The notes: generated by a model not told the origin, from the sequence alone. 64,000 nt of DNA from an uncultured Prevotellaceae bacterium (GCA_900316285.1 ONCG01000020.1:1-64000), one strand, 5' to 3'; positions 15,910 through 25,231 are shown, numbered from the stretch's first letter. Numbers and translations are program-made.

Positions 15910-16722
15910 ATGAAGAAGAGTATTTTAGACGGAAGAGACGCCCTGCGCGCCGAAATCCTAAAGACTGCCGAGGTGGCGGGCTATCTGTGGCAAAACGGAT
16001 GGGCCGAGCGCAACGGTGGAAACATAACTGTGAACATCACACATCTGGTCGACGACGAGATCAGACAACTGCCAGCAATGAGCGACGTGAAGTCCATTGG
16101 CGTCACGCTGCCTCAGCTGAATGGCTGCTATTTCTACTGCAAGGGAACAGGCAAGCGCATGCGCGACCTGGCTCGCTGGCCCATGCAAAATGGCTCCATC
16201 ATCCGCATCCTCGACGACTGCGCATCGTATGTCATCATTGCCGATGAGGTGGTGATGCCGACGAGTGAGCTGCCAAGTCATCTCAGCGTGCATGCCCGTC
16301 TCATCGAGACTGGTTCGCCCTATAAAGCCACCGTGCACACGCATCCCATAGAGTTGGTGGCCATGAGTCACAACCGCGCATTCCTGGGCAAGGACGTGCT
16401 GACACGAATCCTTTGGTCTATGATTCCCGAGACAAAGGCCTTCTGCCCGCTGGGTCTGGGCATCGTACCCTACACGTTGCCAGGTTCGAACGAGCTGGCC
16501 GAGGCAACGCTGAAGGAACTGGAAGAATATGATGTGGTGATGTGGGAGAAGCATGGCGTGTTTGCCAAGGGTCTCGACGCCATGGATGCCTTCGACCAAA
16601 TCGACGTGCTGTCGAAGTCGGCCAAAATATACATCGCTGCCCGCCAGATGGGCTTCGAGCCCGAGGGCATGAGCGACGAGCAGATGGCAGAGATGACGCG
16701 CGCTTTCAACCTGCCTCGCTAA
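15910..16722 (+). CDS. rhaD: Rhamnulose-1-phosphate aldolase
   Basis: A 270-residue class II aldolase cleaving L-rhamnulose 1-phosphate to dihydroxyacetone phosphate and L-lactaldehyde in the cytosol. Family marks are ERNGGNIT (33-40), the catalytic glutamate E120 in PTSELPSHL, and the zinc-binding histidines H143 and H145 (VHTHPIE) and H215 (WEKHGVF). The length matches known RhaD. It lies 3.7 kb from the rhaB-rhaA operon on the opposite strand, so the pathway is split in two units here. It is followed by a Lys/Ala-rich small protein of unknown role. Confidence 0.93.
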   Translation: MKKSILDGRDALRAEILKTAEVAGYLWQNGWAERNGGNITVNITHLVDDEIRQLPAMSDVKSIGVTLPQLNGCYFYCKGTGKRMRDLARWPMQNGSIIRILDDCASYVIIADEVVMPTSELPSHLSVHARLIETGSPYKATVHTHPIELVAMSHNRAFLGKDVLTRILWSMIPETKAFCPLGLGIVPYTLPGSNELAEATLKELEEYDVVMWEKHGVFAKGLDAMDAFDQIDVLSKSAKIYIAARQMGFEPEGMSDEQMAEMTRAFNLPR

Positions 16723-16842
16723 GCAACTCTCCTTTTAGCGAAATAGAAAACGGACTACCCGGAAACACCGGAGCATCCAGATGATCCGATATCTCCGGAA
16801 TAAACATAGAAAATAAGTATCAACTCAAAAAACGAAAAGACA

Positions 16843-17301
16843 ATGAAGAAAATGTTAATGAAGATGGCCGCCATCGCAGTGATGGCCGTCATGGGCTCAC
16901 AAGTGGCTCAGGCACAAGCCGTGATCACCGATGCCGTACAGCAAGAAACTCAGAAGGAAGCCCTGAAGGCTCAAAAGGAAGCTAAGAAGGCCGAAAAGGC
17001 ACAGGCCCAGGCTCAGAAGGAAGCTAAAAAGGCTGAAAAGGAAGCTAAGGCTCGCGAGAAGGCAGCCAAGAAGAAGCAGAAGGAATTAGAGAAGCGCGAG
17101 AAAGCCAAGGCTGATGCCAAGAAGGCTGCCCGCAATGTTGAAAAGGCTCAGGCAAAGGCTCAGAAAGCTGCCGAGAAAGCTGCTGCCAATGGCGACGACC
17201 TGAAAGCAAAAGCCAAGGCCCTGAAAGCCGAAGCCGATGCCGTAAAGGCTCAGGACAAAGCTCAGAAGGCTGCTGAGAAAGCTGCCAAGCTGAACCAATA
17301 G
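16843..17301 (+). CDS. Small secreted Lys/Ala/Glu-rich coiled-coil protein
   Basis: A 152-residue protein with a signal peptide (MKKMLMKMAAIAVMAVMGSQVAQAQ). The rest is almost only K, A, E and Q in short repeats (QKEAKKAEKA, KAQKAAEKAA), predicted as one long charged helix or coiled coil. It has no recognisable domain. Periplasmic or surface-exposed location is implied by the signal peptide. No homologous function is known to me. Composition this biased can also reflect expansion of a simple repeat. It lies 120 bp after rhaD and ahead of a large hairpin. Confidence 0.7.
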   Translation: MKKMLMKMAAIAVMAVMGSQVAQAQAVITDAVQQETQKEALKAQKEAKKAEKAQAQAQKEAKKAEKEAKAREKAAKKKQKELEKREKAKADAKKAARNVEKAQAKAQKAAEKAAANGDDLKAKAKALKAEADAVKAQDKAQKAAEKAAKLNQ

Positions 17302-17311
17302 CAATACACTA

Positions 17312-17419
17312 CCTTGCCAGCATAGGGAAAGTGGCAGGAGTAAAAGAGAAAGGAGTCGTGTTGTAGTCGCTTTTCTCCATTATCCCATTTCTACACCCCT
17401 CTATGCTGGCGAGGTTTTT
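17312..17419 (+). terminator. Large stem-loop ending in a T-run
   Basis: CCTTGCCAGCATAG (17312-17325) pairs with CTATGCTGGCGAGG (17401-17414), followed by TTTTT. The 75-nt loop contains a second stem (GAGAAAGGAG region with CTTTTCTCC). It probably terminates the rhaD/coiled-coil transcript, and could also be a structured RNA. Confidence 0.65.
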
Positions 17420-17539
17420 CCTTTTTCTCTCACTCCTACTGGGCGGCTATAGCACAGCGGTGGTTATACGTATGCCTATGACAATGGTTACCTTATGCCT
17501 TTTTGATGTACATTCGTAATCATATAACCTACAAGAAAC

Positions 17540-19498
17540 ATGAAATATAAGCTCATCCTCATCGCTTTACTCTTTTCGGGCCACATGGCCGCACAACCTC
17601 TTTGCATCCCTACTGTTCAAGAGGTAAAGCCGGCTCAGGGCTCAGCGTCATTTAGCCAGTTCAGCCTCATCGCCTACGACAACGCATCCCTGCAACCGGT
17701 GGCCGACTATCTGAGCCAGACGTGGGCAGCGTCTACGTTGCCTTCTTCGCTGCAGAAGAAAGGCTCGGCCAATGCCATCTTCCTTTCCCTTCTTCCCCGA
17801 AAAGGAGCGAAGGCTGCCAAGCTTGGCGACGAAGGCTATCAGCTGACCATCGGCCCGAGGGGCATCACCATTCAAGCTGCCAGCAAGCGAGGAGTCCTAT
17901 GGGGGGTGCAGACCCTGCTTCAAATGCAGGAGACGAGTTCTTCCCTACCCTATGGCATTTTTGTCGATAAGCCCGACTACCCCATTCGTGGCTTCATGCT
18001 CGACTGCGGCCGCAAATTCTTCCCAATGAGCTATCTCTACTCGCTCGTGCAAGTGATGTCGTACTACAAGATGAATACCTTGCAGCTCCACCTGAACGAC
18101 AGCGGCTTTTTTGATCAGTTCAACAACGATTGGGATGAGGCATATGCAGCCTTCCGCATGGAAAGCGACCTCTTTCCTGGTCTCACGGCCATCGACGGCT
18201 CCTACTCGAAGCAAGAGATGCGCGACTTCATCCGCTATGCCGAGTCGATGGGTGTGGAGATTATTCCTGAGTTCGACACTCCTGCACACAGTCTTGCCTT
18301 CTCGCACTACCGTCCTTCACTCGCCAGTAAAGAGTTCAACCCCGATCACCTCGACCTTCGCAACCCAGAAGTCATTCCATTCCTCGACAGCCTCTATGCT
18401 GAATACCTAGGGGGACCTGACCCCGTCTTCTGTTGCCCACGCTTCCATATTGGCACCGATGAATACAACAACAGCGATTCCACCATCGTGGAACGCTTCC
18501 GCGAGCTGATTGTCCACCTTTGCAATACCGTAAAGAGTTATGGGAAACAACCCGTCTTCTGGGGTTCCTTGACGCATGCAAACGGCGTGACACCTGTTCC
18601 CTCCGACGGCGTTCTGATGAGCCTGTGGTACAATGGCTATGCCGATCCCGTAGAGATGCACAAGCAAGGGTTCCACATGATTTCCATCCCCGATGGACTA
18701 GTGTATATCGTGCCGGCTGCGGGCTACTACTACGACTACCTCAACCAGAAGCATCTCTTCCAGCATTGGAAGCCGTCGCTGATTGGCAATATACATTTCC
18801 CACACCAAGACCCGCTCATCGATGGGGGCATGTTTGCCCTGTGGAACGACATGATCAAGAACGGCATTTCCGTTGGCGACTGCCATGATCGAATCCTGCC
18901 GGCCATGCAAGTCATAGCCGAGAAGAGCTGGAACGCCCTACGCGACAGCACTGATACAGCGTGGGAACAGTGGAAAGCGCTCGCCGGAAAGCTCAACGAT
19001 GGTCCGCTCGCCGATGAAATCGGACGAAAAAGCATGGTAGAAGACATTGAGCTAAAGCCCAATTCCAACATACTCACACCTCCCGACAAGGGCTGGAGGG
19101 TTTGCCAGATTGGCTATCCCTACACCATCTCCTTTACCATCGATTGGGCAAAGGAGGCTCCCGGCACAGTGCTCTGCAGGAGTGAGCGCAGCACCTTCTA
19201 TCTCTCTGATCCCATCAGGGGAATGCTTGGCTTCAGCCGCGACGGCTATCTTTTCAATTTCAAGTATTGCGGAAAGCCGGGCAAGCGCGAAACCCTTCGA
19301 CTGGAAGGCGACAGCGAAGGCATCAGCCTCTATGCCGATGGCAAGCTCGTGGAGCGCCTGAAACCCGACGTAGGCTATCGCTCAAACGAAAAGAAAACCA
19401 CCTATAAAATCATGCGAACTCTCGTCTTCCCCTTGCAGCAGACTGGTAACTTCCACAGCAAAATCACCCATTTCAGCGCAAAAAGATCATCCAGATAA
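17540..19498 (+). CDS. GH20 beta-N-acetylhexosaminidase-like, secreted
   Basis: A 652-residue exported enzyme (signal peptide about 1-18). Residues 20-145 resemble the GH20 N-terminal alpha/beta domain (GYQLTIGPRGITIQAASKRG). The catalytic (beta/alpha)8 barrel runs from YPIRGFMLDCGRKFFPM to about 480, with the Asp-Glu pair D307-E308 in RFHIGTDEYN and the upstream EIIPEFDTPAHS. The C-terminal 150 residues look like a beta-sandwich (SISFTIDWAKEAPGTVLC..., GISLYADGKLVERL), possibly carbohydrate binding. It would release terminal GlcNAc or GalNAc from host or food glycans. Single gene ended by a bidirectional terminator. Confidence 0.85.
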   Translation: MKYKLILIALLFSGHMAAQPLCIPTVQEVKPAQGSASFSQFSLIAYDNASLQPVADYLSQTWAASTLPSSLQKKGSANAIFLSLLPRKGAKAAKLGDEGYQLTIGPRGITIQAASKRGVLWGVQTLLQMQETSSSLPYGIFVDKPDYPIRGFMLDCGRKFFPMSYLYSLVQVMSYYKMNTLQLHLNDSGFFDQFNNDWDEAYAAFRMESDLFPGLTAIDGSYSKQEMRDFIRYAESMGVEIIPEFDTPAHSLAFSHYRPSLASKEFNPDHLDLRNPEVIPFLDSLYAEYLGGPDPVFCCPRFHIGTDEYNNSDSTIVERFRELIVHLCNTVKSYGKQPVFWGSLTHANGVTPVPSDGVLMSLWYNGYADPVEMHKQGFHMISIPDGLVYIVPAAGYYYDYLNQKHLFQHWKPSLIGNIHFPHQDPLIDGGMFALWNDMIKNGISVGDCHDRILPAMQVIAEKSWNALRDSTDTAWEQWKALAGKLNDGPLADEIGRKSMVEDIELKPNSNILTPPDKGWRVCQIGYPYTISFTIDWAKEAPGTVLCRSERSTFYLSDPIRGMLGFSRDGYLFNFKYCGKPGKRETLRLEGDSEGISLYADGKLVERLKPDVGYRSNEKKTTYKIMRTLVFPLQQTGNFHSKITHFSAKRSSR

Positions 19499-19527
19499 AT
19501 TAGTTCATTAGAGAGATGACACAAAAC

Positions 19528-19553
19528 AGCCCTGCCACACGTGTGACAGGGCT
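19528..19553. terminator. Bidirectional terminator between GH20 and the MFS gene
   Basis: AGCCCTG (19528-19534) pairs with CAGGGCT (19547-19553), with an inner CACA/TGTG extension and TTTATTTG after it on the plus strand and TTTTGTG on the minus strand. It lies between two converging genes. Confidence 0.8.
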
Positions 19554-19589
19554 TTATTTGTTATCATTGTTTCAAGTGCGAGGAAAGGC

Positions 19590-20921
19590 TTAGATATCCT
19601 CCCCGTACCGCTCACGAGTGATCTGGGCAAGCGACTTGCCACGGGTGTTGGGCATACCAACTAAACCGACTACAAGCGAGATGAGCAGCAGGGCGATCAT
19701 GCAATATGCGGCAATGGTAAATCCTTCGCCGTTCTCGCCATAGATATAGGTGAACACCAATCCCCAAACAGCTGACAAACCACGCACGATGAAGAACATC
19801 AGGCCTTGTGCACCAGCACGGAACCTGGCAGGGAAGAGTTCACTTCCCCACAGCGCATAGAAGATCTGCACGGAGCTTCCGTTGTTGATGCCCCACAGAA
19901 TGGTGAATACCCAGATGCCGGCGATGTTGGTCACACCGCCTCCGATGACGAGTATCCAAGCGCTGAGGGCAGCAACGAGGCCGAAGATGTAGAACAGGCG
20001 GTGGGCTACCTTGTCGACAAAGAACGAGATGATAAACGTCGTGACGACCACGAATACCCAGCTGATGGCACTGAGCATGTTGGCAGCTTCGTTGCTGAGG
20101 CCACCGGCGGTCTCGTAGATATGCGGCATGAAGAATCCCATCACCGATGCCACGAGGTTCCATGTCAGATAGATTGTAGCCAGGAAGGCCACCATCTTGA
20201 CGGCCGTGTGGTTGGTGAAGAGCAGTTTGATGTTGTCCACGATGCCACTCTTCGCATCGGATTTGTTGCTCTCGAACTCGGCACTCTCCTGCAGGCGTCG
20301 CTGGAGGTTCCAAGCGATGAAGGCCACAACGAAGAGTGTGAAGAAGACCACACGGGACGAGAACACCTCTACAGCTGGTTGGGCTGCGTCAGCGCCGATG
20401 AAGGCATGTGCCAACGACTCCACTGGTCCCCAAAGGAAGCCGCCTGGAGCGAAGAGCATGCCGAAGAACAGGATGACCATCGGTCCAAGTCCCCATGACA
20501 TCTGCGAGATACAAATGTTGCGACCACGATTGGTCACCTCGCTCGATTCGCTGATGTAGGTCCATGAGGCTGGCACGCCAATGCCTACAGAGATGCCTGT
20601 GATGAGGAATCCGCACAACAGCATGGGATAGCTGACAGACAACATAACAATGACGACACCCAGCATATAGACCAGCAGGTTGTAGGTGAAGATGAACTTA
20701 CGTCCGAACTTGTCGGCCAGGAATCCACCGATGATGGCACCAATGGCAGCACCCATCGCATTGGCGCTGAGGGCATTCAGCCATCCGAGGTGCATCTCCG
20801 AAAGGCCAAGGTAGTTCTGCCAAAGAGTGATGCCACTCGATCCTGCCACAATGGCTCCTGCATCGAGGTAGTTGTTGAGAGAAACGGCGAGCGTACTCCT
20901 CAAAGAAGAATTCTTTTTCAT
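19590..20921 (-). CDS. MFS sugar transporter, probable L-rhamnose importer
   Basis: A 443-residue inner-membrane transporter with twelve hydrophobic segments and sugar-porter motifs: GGFLADKFGRK after TM2, a central loop with NLQRRLQESAEFE, and PNTRGKSLAQITRERYG at the end. Its ATG overlaps the rhaA stop (ATGA), so it is translated with the rhamnose genes, and import of L-rhamnose is the simplest role. It is an MFS protein and not the DMT-type RhaT of enterobacteria. The substrate is inferred from context. Confidence 0.8.
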   Translation of the reverse strand: MKKNSSLRSTLAVSLNNYLDAGAIVAGSSGITLWQNYLGLSEMHLGWLNALSANAMGAAIGAIIGGFLADKFGRKFIFTYNLLVYMLGVVIVMLSVSYPMLLCGFLITGISVGIGVPASWTYISESSEVTNRGRNICISQMSWGLGPMVILFFGMLFAPGGFLWGPVESLAHAFIGADAAQPAVEVFSSRVVFFTLFVVAFIAWNLQRRLQESAEFESNKSDAKSGIVDNIKLLFTNHTAVKMVAFLATIYLTWNLVASVMGFFMPHIYETAGGLSNEAANMLSAISWVFVVVTTFIISFFVDKVAHRLFYIFGLVAALSAWILVIGGGVTNIAGIWVFTILWGINNGSSVQIFYALWGSELFPARFRAGAQGLMFFIVRGLSAVWGLVFTYIYGENGEGFTIAAYCMIALLLISLVVGLVGMPNTRGKSLAQITRERYGEDI

Positions 20922-22171
20922 AATCTCTTGCTCGTTACGTTACGTTCATACTCTTGTATGCACTGGATGTACTCTTCGCCCACAGGCACATTGTTCTTCA
21001 GGTTGAAGTAGTCGAAGACAGCGCTGAAGGGCAGCGACTTGGCTTCTTCCATCAAGGCGAGGCGCTCGAAATACTGACCGTTGTCCTCGTACTGGCGCAG
21101 CAGTTCCTTCGGCTCGAGCAATGCCTGCAGGATGCACTTCTGCGTGGCACGCGTTCCGATGATATAGGCACCGATGCGATTGATGGAGGCATCGAAGTAG
21201 TCGAGGCCCACATGGGCGCGGTCGAGGGCATCCGAGCGCACGAGTTCTTTGAAGAGGTCGAGCGTCTGGTCGTTCATGATTGTGACGTGGTCGCTATCCC
21301 AGCGCACGGGGCGCGACACATGGAGCATCAGCTCGGGCACATACATCAGCAGCGTGGAGACGAAGTCGCTGACGTTCTCTGTTTGTTCATAATGACCGGT
21401 GTCGAGCGTATACATCTGTTTGCGGGTGGCACAATAGGCAGTGTAGAAGTCGTGCGAGCCCACGGTGTACGACTCCAGTCCGATGCCGAACAGCTTCGCC
21501 TCGAAGCAGTTCTTCACACCGTCGAGACGCTCCTCCATGATTTCATCGAGCGAAGCAGCGAGGATCTCGCGATACTTCTTGCGCTGCACGGGCATATCCT
21601 TCGAACCATCGTGCACCCAGATGTTCATGATGCACGGGTCGCCCTGCGCCTTACCCATGGCGTCGGCGATGCGGCGGCAGCGCTTCGTGTGCTCTATCCA
21701 GAAATCGCGAATCGACTTATCAGGATTCGACAGCGTGAGCTCACCGCTCTTCGGGTGAGAGAACGATGTGGAGTTGAAGTCGAGCATCATCTTGTTCTCG
21801 CGAGCCCACTCTATCCAACTCTGGAAATGCTCGGGACCACACTGGTCTCGGTCGACGAACTTTCCACCGAAGTCACCATAGATCTCGTGCAGATTCAGAC
21901 GGTGGTTACCAGCTAGCAGTGTCTTCACGAACTCGATGTCTTGACGAACCTCATCGATGTTACGGGCACGGCCAGGATAGTTACCCGTGGTCTGAATGCC
22001 ACCTGAGAGGGCATCGTTGCGCTCGAAGCCCACCACGTCGTCGGTCTGCCAGCAGTGCAGCGAGATTTGTTGTTTCTGGAGTTGGTCGAGCACCTTGTCG
22101 GTGTTCACGCCAATGGCAGCATAGCGGTCTTTCGCTACGGCATAGGCTTTTTCAATCAGGTCTGCTTTCAT
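20918..22171 (-). CDS. rhaA: L-rhamnose isomerase
   Basis: A 417-residue cytosolic enzyme converting L-rhamnose to L-rhamnulose with a divalent metal. The family is clear from ISLHCWQTDDVVGFE, GGIQTTGNYPGRARNIDEVRQD, LNLHEIYGDFGGKFVDRD, NIWVHDGSKD, LDTGHYEQTENVSDFVS and LHVSRPVRWDSDHV, which carry the metal-binding Glu, His and Asp residues. Length equals that of E. coli RhaA. The ATG at 22171 (MKADLIEKAY) is chosen over a start six codons upstream. Middle gene of the rhamnose operon, 73 bp after rhaB. Confidence 0.95.
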   Translation of the reverse strand: MKADLIEKAYAVAKDRYAAIGVNTDKVLDQLQKQQISLHCWQTDDVVGFERNDALSGGIQTTGNYPGRARNIDEVRQDIEFVKTLLAGNHRLNLHEIYGDFGGKFVDRDQCGPEHFQSWIEWARENKMMLDFNSTSFSHPKSGELTLSNPDKSIRDFWIEHTKRCRRIADAMGKAQGDPCIMNIWVHDGSKDMPVQRKKYREILAASLDEIMEERLDGVKNCFEAKLFGIGLESYTVGSHDFYTAYCATRKQMYTLDTGHYEQTENVSDFVSTLLMYVPELMLHVSRPVRWDSDHVTIMNDQTLDLFKELVRSDALDRAHVGLDYFDASINRIGAYIIGTRATQKCILQALLEPKELLRQYEDNGQYFERLALMEEAKSLPFSAVFDYFNLKNNVPVGEEYIQCIQEYERNVTSKRL

Positions 22172-22244
22172 AAGAAACGCCTCCCTCATATTCCCCGCCT
22201 GGGGAAGGACCGCTGGCGAAGGCTCGGGTCCGATGTTATTATTG

Positions 22245-23726
22245 TTATTGTATGATCTTCAAATATTTCTCGTAGGCGGCAGCCCATTCGGCACGGTTGC
22301 CGGCAGGTTCGTAGCGCTGCAGCTCGATGGCCGAGGCGATAAGGCGGCGCATCTCCCATATGTCGCTCACCATTCCGCAGGCCTTGGCTTGCATCATCAC
22401 ATTGCCCAGCGCCGTGCATTCCTGCGGTCCGGCCAGCACCGTTACCTCGCAGGCATCGGCCGTCATCTGGTTCAGGTATTTGTTCAGCGAACCGCCACCG
22501 ATGATGTGTAGCACGTCGAGCGACACGGGCGAGAACTCCTTCAGCCAGCCGAACACCTGGCGATAGCGCAAGGCCAGTGAGTCGAAGATGCAACGGCAAA
22601 TCTCCGCTGGCGTCTCAGGAACCGTCTGGCCCGTCTTCTGGCAATACTCGCGGATGGCATCAATCATCGAGGGAGGATTGGCAAACGCGGCATCGTCGGG
22701 GTTGATGATGGAGCGGAATGCATCGACGGTCATCGCCAAGCCCTGCAGCTCCTGATGCGAGAGCTGTCGCACGTCGTCGGGCCACTCCTTTCGGCAACGC
22801 TCGTAAAGCCACATGCCACAGATATTCTTCAAGAAACGCGTGGTGCCTTCTACGCCCCCTTCGTTCGTGAAGTTCAGCTCGTAGCTGCGAGGAGTAATCA
22901 CTGCATCCGGCGTCTCGATGCCCATCAGGCTCCACGTGCCACTCGACAGGTAGGCGAAATGTTCGTCTCTAGCAGGCACGGCGGCAACAGCCGATCCTGT
23001 GTCGTGGCCAGCAACAGCCACCACGGGCACAGCTCCCAGACCCGTCATGCGCTGTACCTCCTCGGTAAGCGTGCCAATAATGGTTCCAGGCTTCACCATC
23101 CGACCGAACTTCTCTCGGCTGAGTCCCACCGATGCCAGCAGCTCGGGTGAGAGATCCTTCGTGCGTGGGTCGAGCATCTGCGATGTGGAGGCGATGGTAT
23201 ATTCGCAAACGGCCTCGCCCGTGAGCATATAGGCCAGCGCGTCGGGCATGAACAATATCTTTTCTGCCTGCTCGAGGGCTACATTGCCTTCACCACGCAT
23301 GGCATGCAGTTGGAACAGCGAGTTGAAGTTCATGAACTGTATGCCCGTGATGCCATACACCTTCTCGCGGTCCAACACATGATTGAAATAGTCGTCCATC
23401 GCCTGGAAGGTGTGGGGATCGCGATAAGCAAGCGGATTGCGAAGCAAGCCACCGTCACGGCCGATGCACACGAAGTCTACACCCCATGTGTCGATGCCGA
23501 TACTTTCGATATTGATACCACGTTGGGCCACCAACTTCAGGCCACCGATCATTTCGTTGTAGAGTGCAAAGATGTCCCAGTAGAAATGACCGCATACCTC
23601 AATGAGCGGATTGCCAAAGCGTGTCAGCTCCTCCATTTGCAACTGCCCGTCGGCGAGCGTTCCCAGAATGGTTCTACCACTTGTGGCACCCAGGTCTACG
23701 GCGAAGAATGTTCGTTGTTTTGTCAT
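22245..23726 (-). CDS. rhaB: Rhamnulokinase
   Basis: A 493-residue FGGY-family kinase phosphorylating L-rhamnulose at O1. Seen are the ATP-domain start FFAVDLGATSGRTILG, the substrate region GIDTWGVDFVCIG, VAVAGHDTGSAVAAVP (phosphate-2 region) and HIIGGGSLNKYLNQMTADA (adenosine motif). It starts at ATG 23726; the GTG one codon upstream is less likely. Only 20 bp separate it from the preceding acyltransferase gene, so it has no room for its own promoter. Confidence 0.94.
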   Translation of the reverse strand: MTKQRTFFAVDLGATSGRTILGTLADGQLQMEELTRFGNPLIEVCGHFYWDIFALYNEMIGGLKLVAQRGINIESIGIDTWGVDFVCIGRDGGLLRNPLAYRDPHTFQAMDDYFNHVLDREKVYGITGIQFMNFNSLFQLHAMRGEGNVALEQAEKILFMPDALAYMLTGEAVCEYTIASTSQMLDPRTKDLSPELLASVGLSREKFGRMVKPGTIIGTLTEEVQRMTGLGAVPVVAVAGHDTGSAVAAVPARDEHFAYLSSGTWSLMGIETPDAVITPRSYELNFTNEGGVEGTTRFLKNICGMWLYERCRKEWPDDVRQLSHQELQGLAMTVDAFRSIINPDDAAFANPPSMIDAIREYCQKTGQTVPETPAEICRCIFDSLALRYRQVFGWLKEFSPVSLDVLHIIGGGSLNKYLNQMTADACEVTVLAGPQECTALGNVMMQAKACGMVSDIWEMRRLIASAIELQRYEPAGNRAEWAAAYEKYLKIIQ

Positions 23727-23746
23727 CACAGATTCAGGTTTTTATG

Positions 23747-24994
23747 TTATGATTGTTTTATTGTCTTTTTAGAAAGCCAGCGACGCAGCGGCAGGTCGTA
23801 GTAGCGGAAGCACAGCCAGCCGAGGGCGATGCAGACAAAGGGGAGTGCAAGAGCTACGGGCCACACGTCGGCAAGCTTTGCGATGGGCACGAGCTCGCCC
23901 TGGAAACCAATGTGGGCATAGAACAGATACATCAGCGGATAGTGTATGGCATAGAGCGGATACGACAGATTGCCGAGGAAGTTGCTCACCCGCTGAGTTG
24001 TTGCCTTCACACTCATCTCCGAAGCACCCACCCACACAAGCAAGGGGAATACGAAAATGACGCACACGGCATCGTAGAGTCCATTTGCAACGGGCGACAG
24101 CTCACCCAACAAGAGAGGGAGCACACCCACCGCCACGATGACCACGCTGCACAGCCAGAAGGCGTTGCGCACCTTCATCGGTCGGAACTCACGAGCCATG
24201 AGCATGCCTATGGTGTAAGGAAACAGCATGCGCACCAAGCCTGTCCAGAAACCATGGTCCACCATCGACCAACCCACACCCAGATAACCATCGTGCAAGG
24301 CGACAGCCGCTAGCAGGCAGGCCAACACCGATGCCAATGCGGCAAGCCAGCGTGTGGGCAGACGGTGCAGCAGCAAGGCATAGAGGATGTTGCCGATGTA
24401 CTCAAAGAATAACGACCAGTTGGGCCCGTTCAACGGAAACATCTCGCCATTGCCACGCACATCGGCAGCGGCGCCGGGCCATAAGGGCACCATGAACATG
24501 CCGAACAACAGAGCCCACATCACCAAATGGAACGGCACCGATGTGCCATCCCACTTCACACTGCCCTGCAATAGGAAGCATACAACTCCAATCACGGCAC
24601 CAGCCACCACCATCGGATGCAGGCGGATCAGGCGGCGGCGGAAGAACGAAAAGGTATTCAGACTCCCCTCCCCTCGGGCGACTGGGGTCTTCAGAGCAGC
24701 CACCGGTGTGGCTGCGACCCCATCAAGGGGAGCGAATCCCTCATTCGCGACGGAGGGAAGGCTGGGGGTGGGTTTCTTCCACCTATCATCGTAGGCATAG
24801 CCGATGACAAATCCCGAGAGCACGAAAAAGAAGTCTACTGCCAAATAGCCGTGGGGTGCCGGCGACCAGTCGAAGCACTCGAAAACATGATACAAGATAA
24901 CCAACAACGCTGCAACACCACGCAGTCCGTCGAGGATAACGTAGTGAGGCTTGGTGTCAGCAAAAACAATACCTGTCGAAGGGGCAGTAGCCAT
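23747..24994 (-). CDS. Acyltransferase 3 family membrane protein with in-frame insert
   Basis: A 415-residue OafA/YrhL-type inner-membrane O-acyltransferase. Conserved parts are YVILDGLRGVAALLVILYHVFE at the start (with the active-site histidine in YHVF), GYLAVDFFFVLSGFVIGYAYDDR, then about ten membrane segments, ending in CFRYYDLPLRRWL. Residues about 92-131 (PTPSLPSVANEGFAP to ARGEGSLNTF) interrupt the family pattern between the FVLSGFVI segment and FRRRLIRLHPM; they come from a G/C-rich repeat insert. It is the likely first gene of the rhamnose operon. It may acetylate a cell-surface sugar, which could be rhamnose-linked, but this is only suggested by position. Confidence 0.8.
   Translation of the reverse strand: MATAPSTGIVFADTKPHYVILDGLRGVAALLVILYHVFECFDWSPAPHGYLAVDFFFVLSGFVIGYAYDDRWKKPTPSLPSVANEGFAPLDGVAATPVAALKTPVARGEGSLNTFSFFRRRLIRLHPMVVAGAVIGVVCFLLQGSVKWDGTSVPFHLVMWALLFGMFMVPLWPGAAADVRGNGEMFPLNGPNWSLFFEYIGNILYALLLHRLPTRWLAALASVLACLLAAVALHDGYLGVGWSMVDHGFWTGLVRMLFPYTIGMLMAREFRPMKVRNAFWLCSVVIVAVGVLPLLLGELSPVANGLYDAVCVIFVFPLLVWVGASEMSVKATTQRVSNFLGNLSYPLYAIHYPLMYLFYAHIGFQGELVPIAKLADVWPVALALPFVCIALGWLCFRYYDLPLRRWLSKKTIKQS
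24662..24772. repeat. G/C-rich palindromic insert inside the acyltransferase gene
   Basis: The segment from CTCCCCTCCCC (24664) to GGGGGTGGG (24772) contains several CCCC/GGGG pairings and CAGCCACCGGTGTGGCTG, an 8-bp perfect inverted repeat near its middle. It adds about 37-40 residues without a stop. Confidence 0.65.
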
Positions 24995-25035
24995 AGCGTC
25001 TGGGTTGTCTGATGGTTTTTGTAAACTATACTTTG

Positions 25036-25043
25036 CAAAGTTA
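25036..25043 (-). promoter_or_regulatory. Candidate -7 element for the acyltransferase-rhaBA operon
   Basis: Minus-strand TAACTTTG, 42 bp before the acyltransferase start. A second candidate, TATCTTTG, lies at 25127-25120. Neither has a clear -33 box, so the operon start is undecided. Confidence 0.4.
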
Positions 25044-25223
25044 CAAAAAATCGAGTGCAGGATAAAAGAAACTGTTTCTTTTTTATGCCGAGATGCAGCA
25101 ACTTCGCGATTTCTAATCGCAAAGATACGAAAAAGTTGAGAGTTAGGCACCGAAAGCAACAACTTTTTTTACTTTTCCCGTTATTTTTCTCGACTTTACT
25201 GCTCGTGTCTCGAAAAAAGTGAG

Positions 25224-25231
25224 TACCTTTG
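25224..25231 (+). promoter_or_regulatory. -7 element for nhaD
   Basis: TACCTTTG, 63 bp before the nhaD start. No clear -33 box. Confidence 0.45.
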
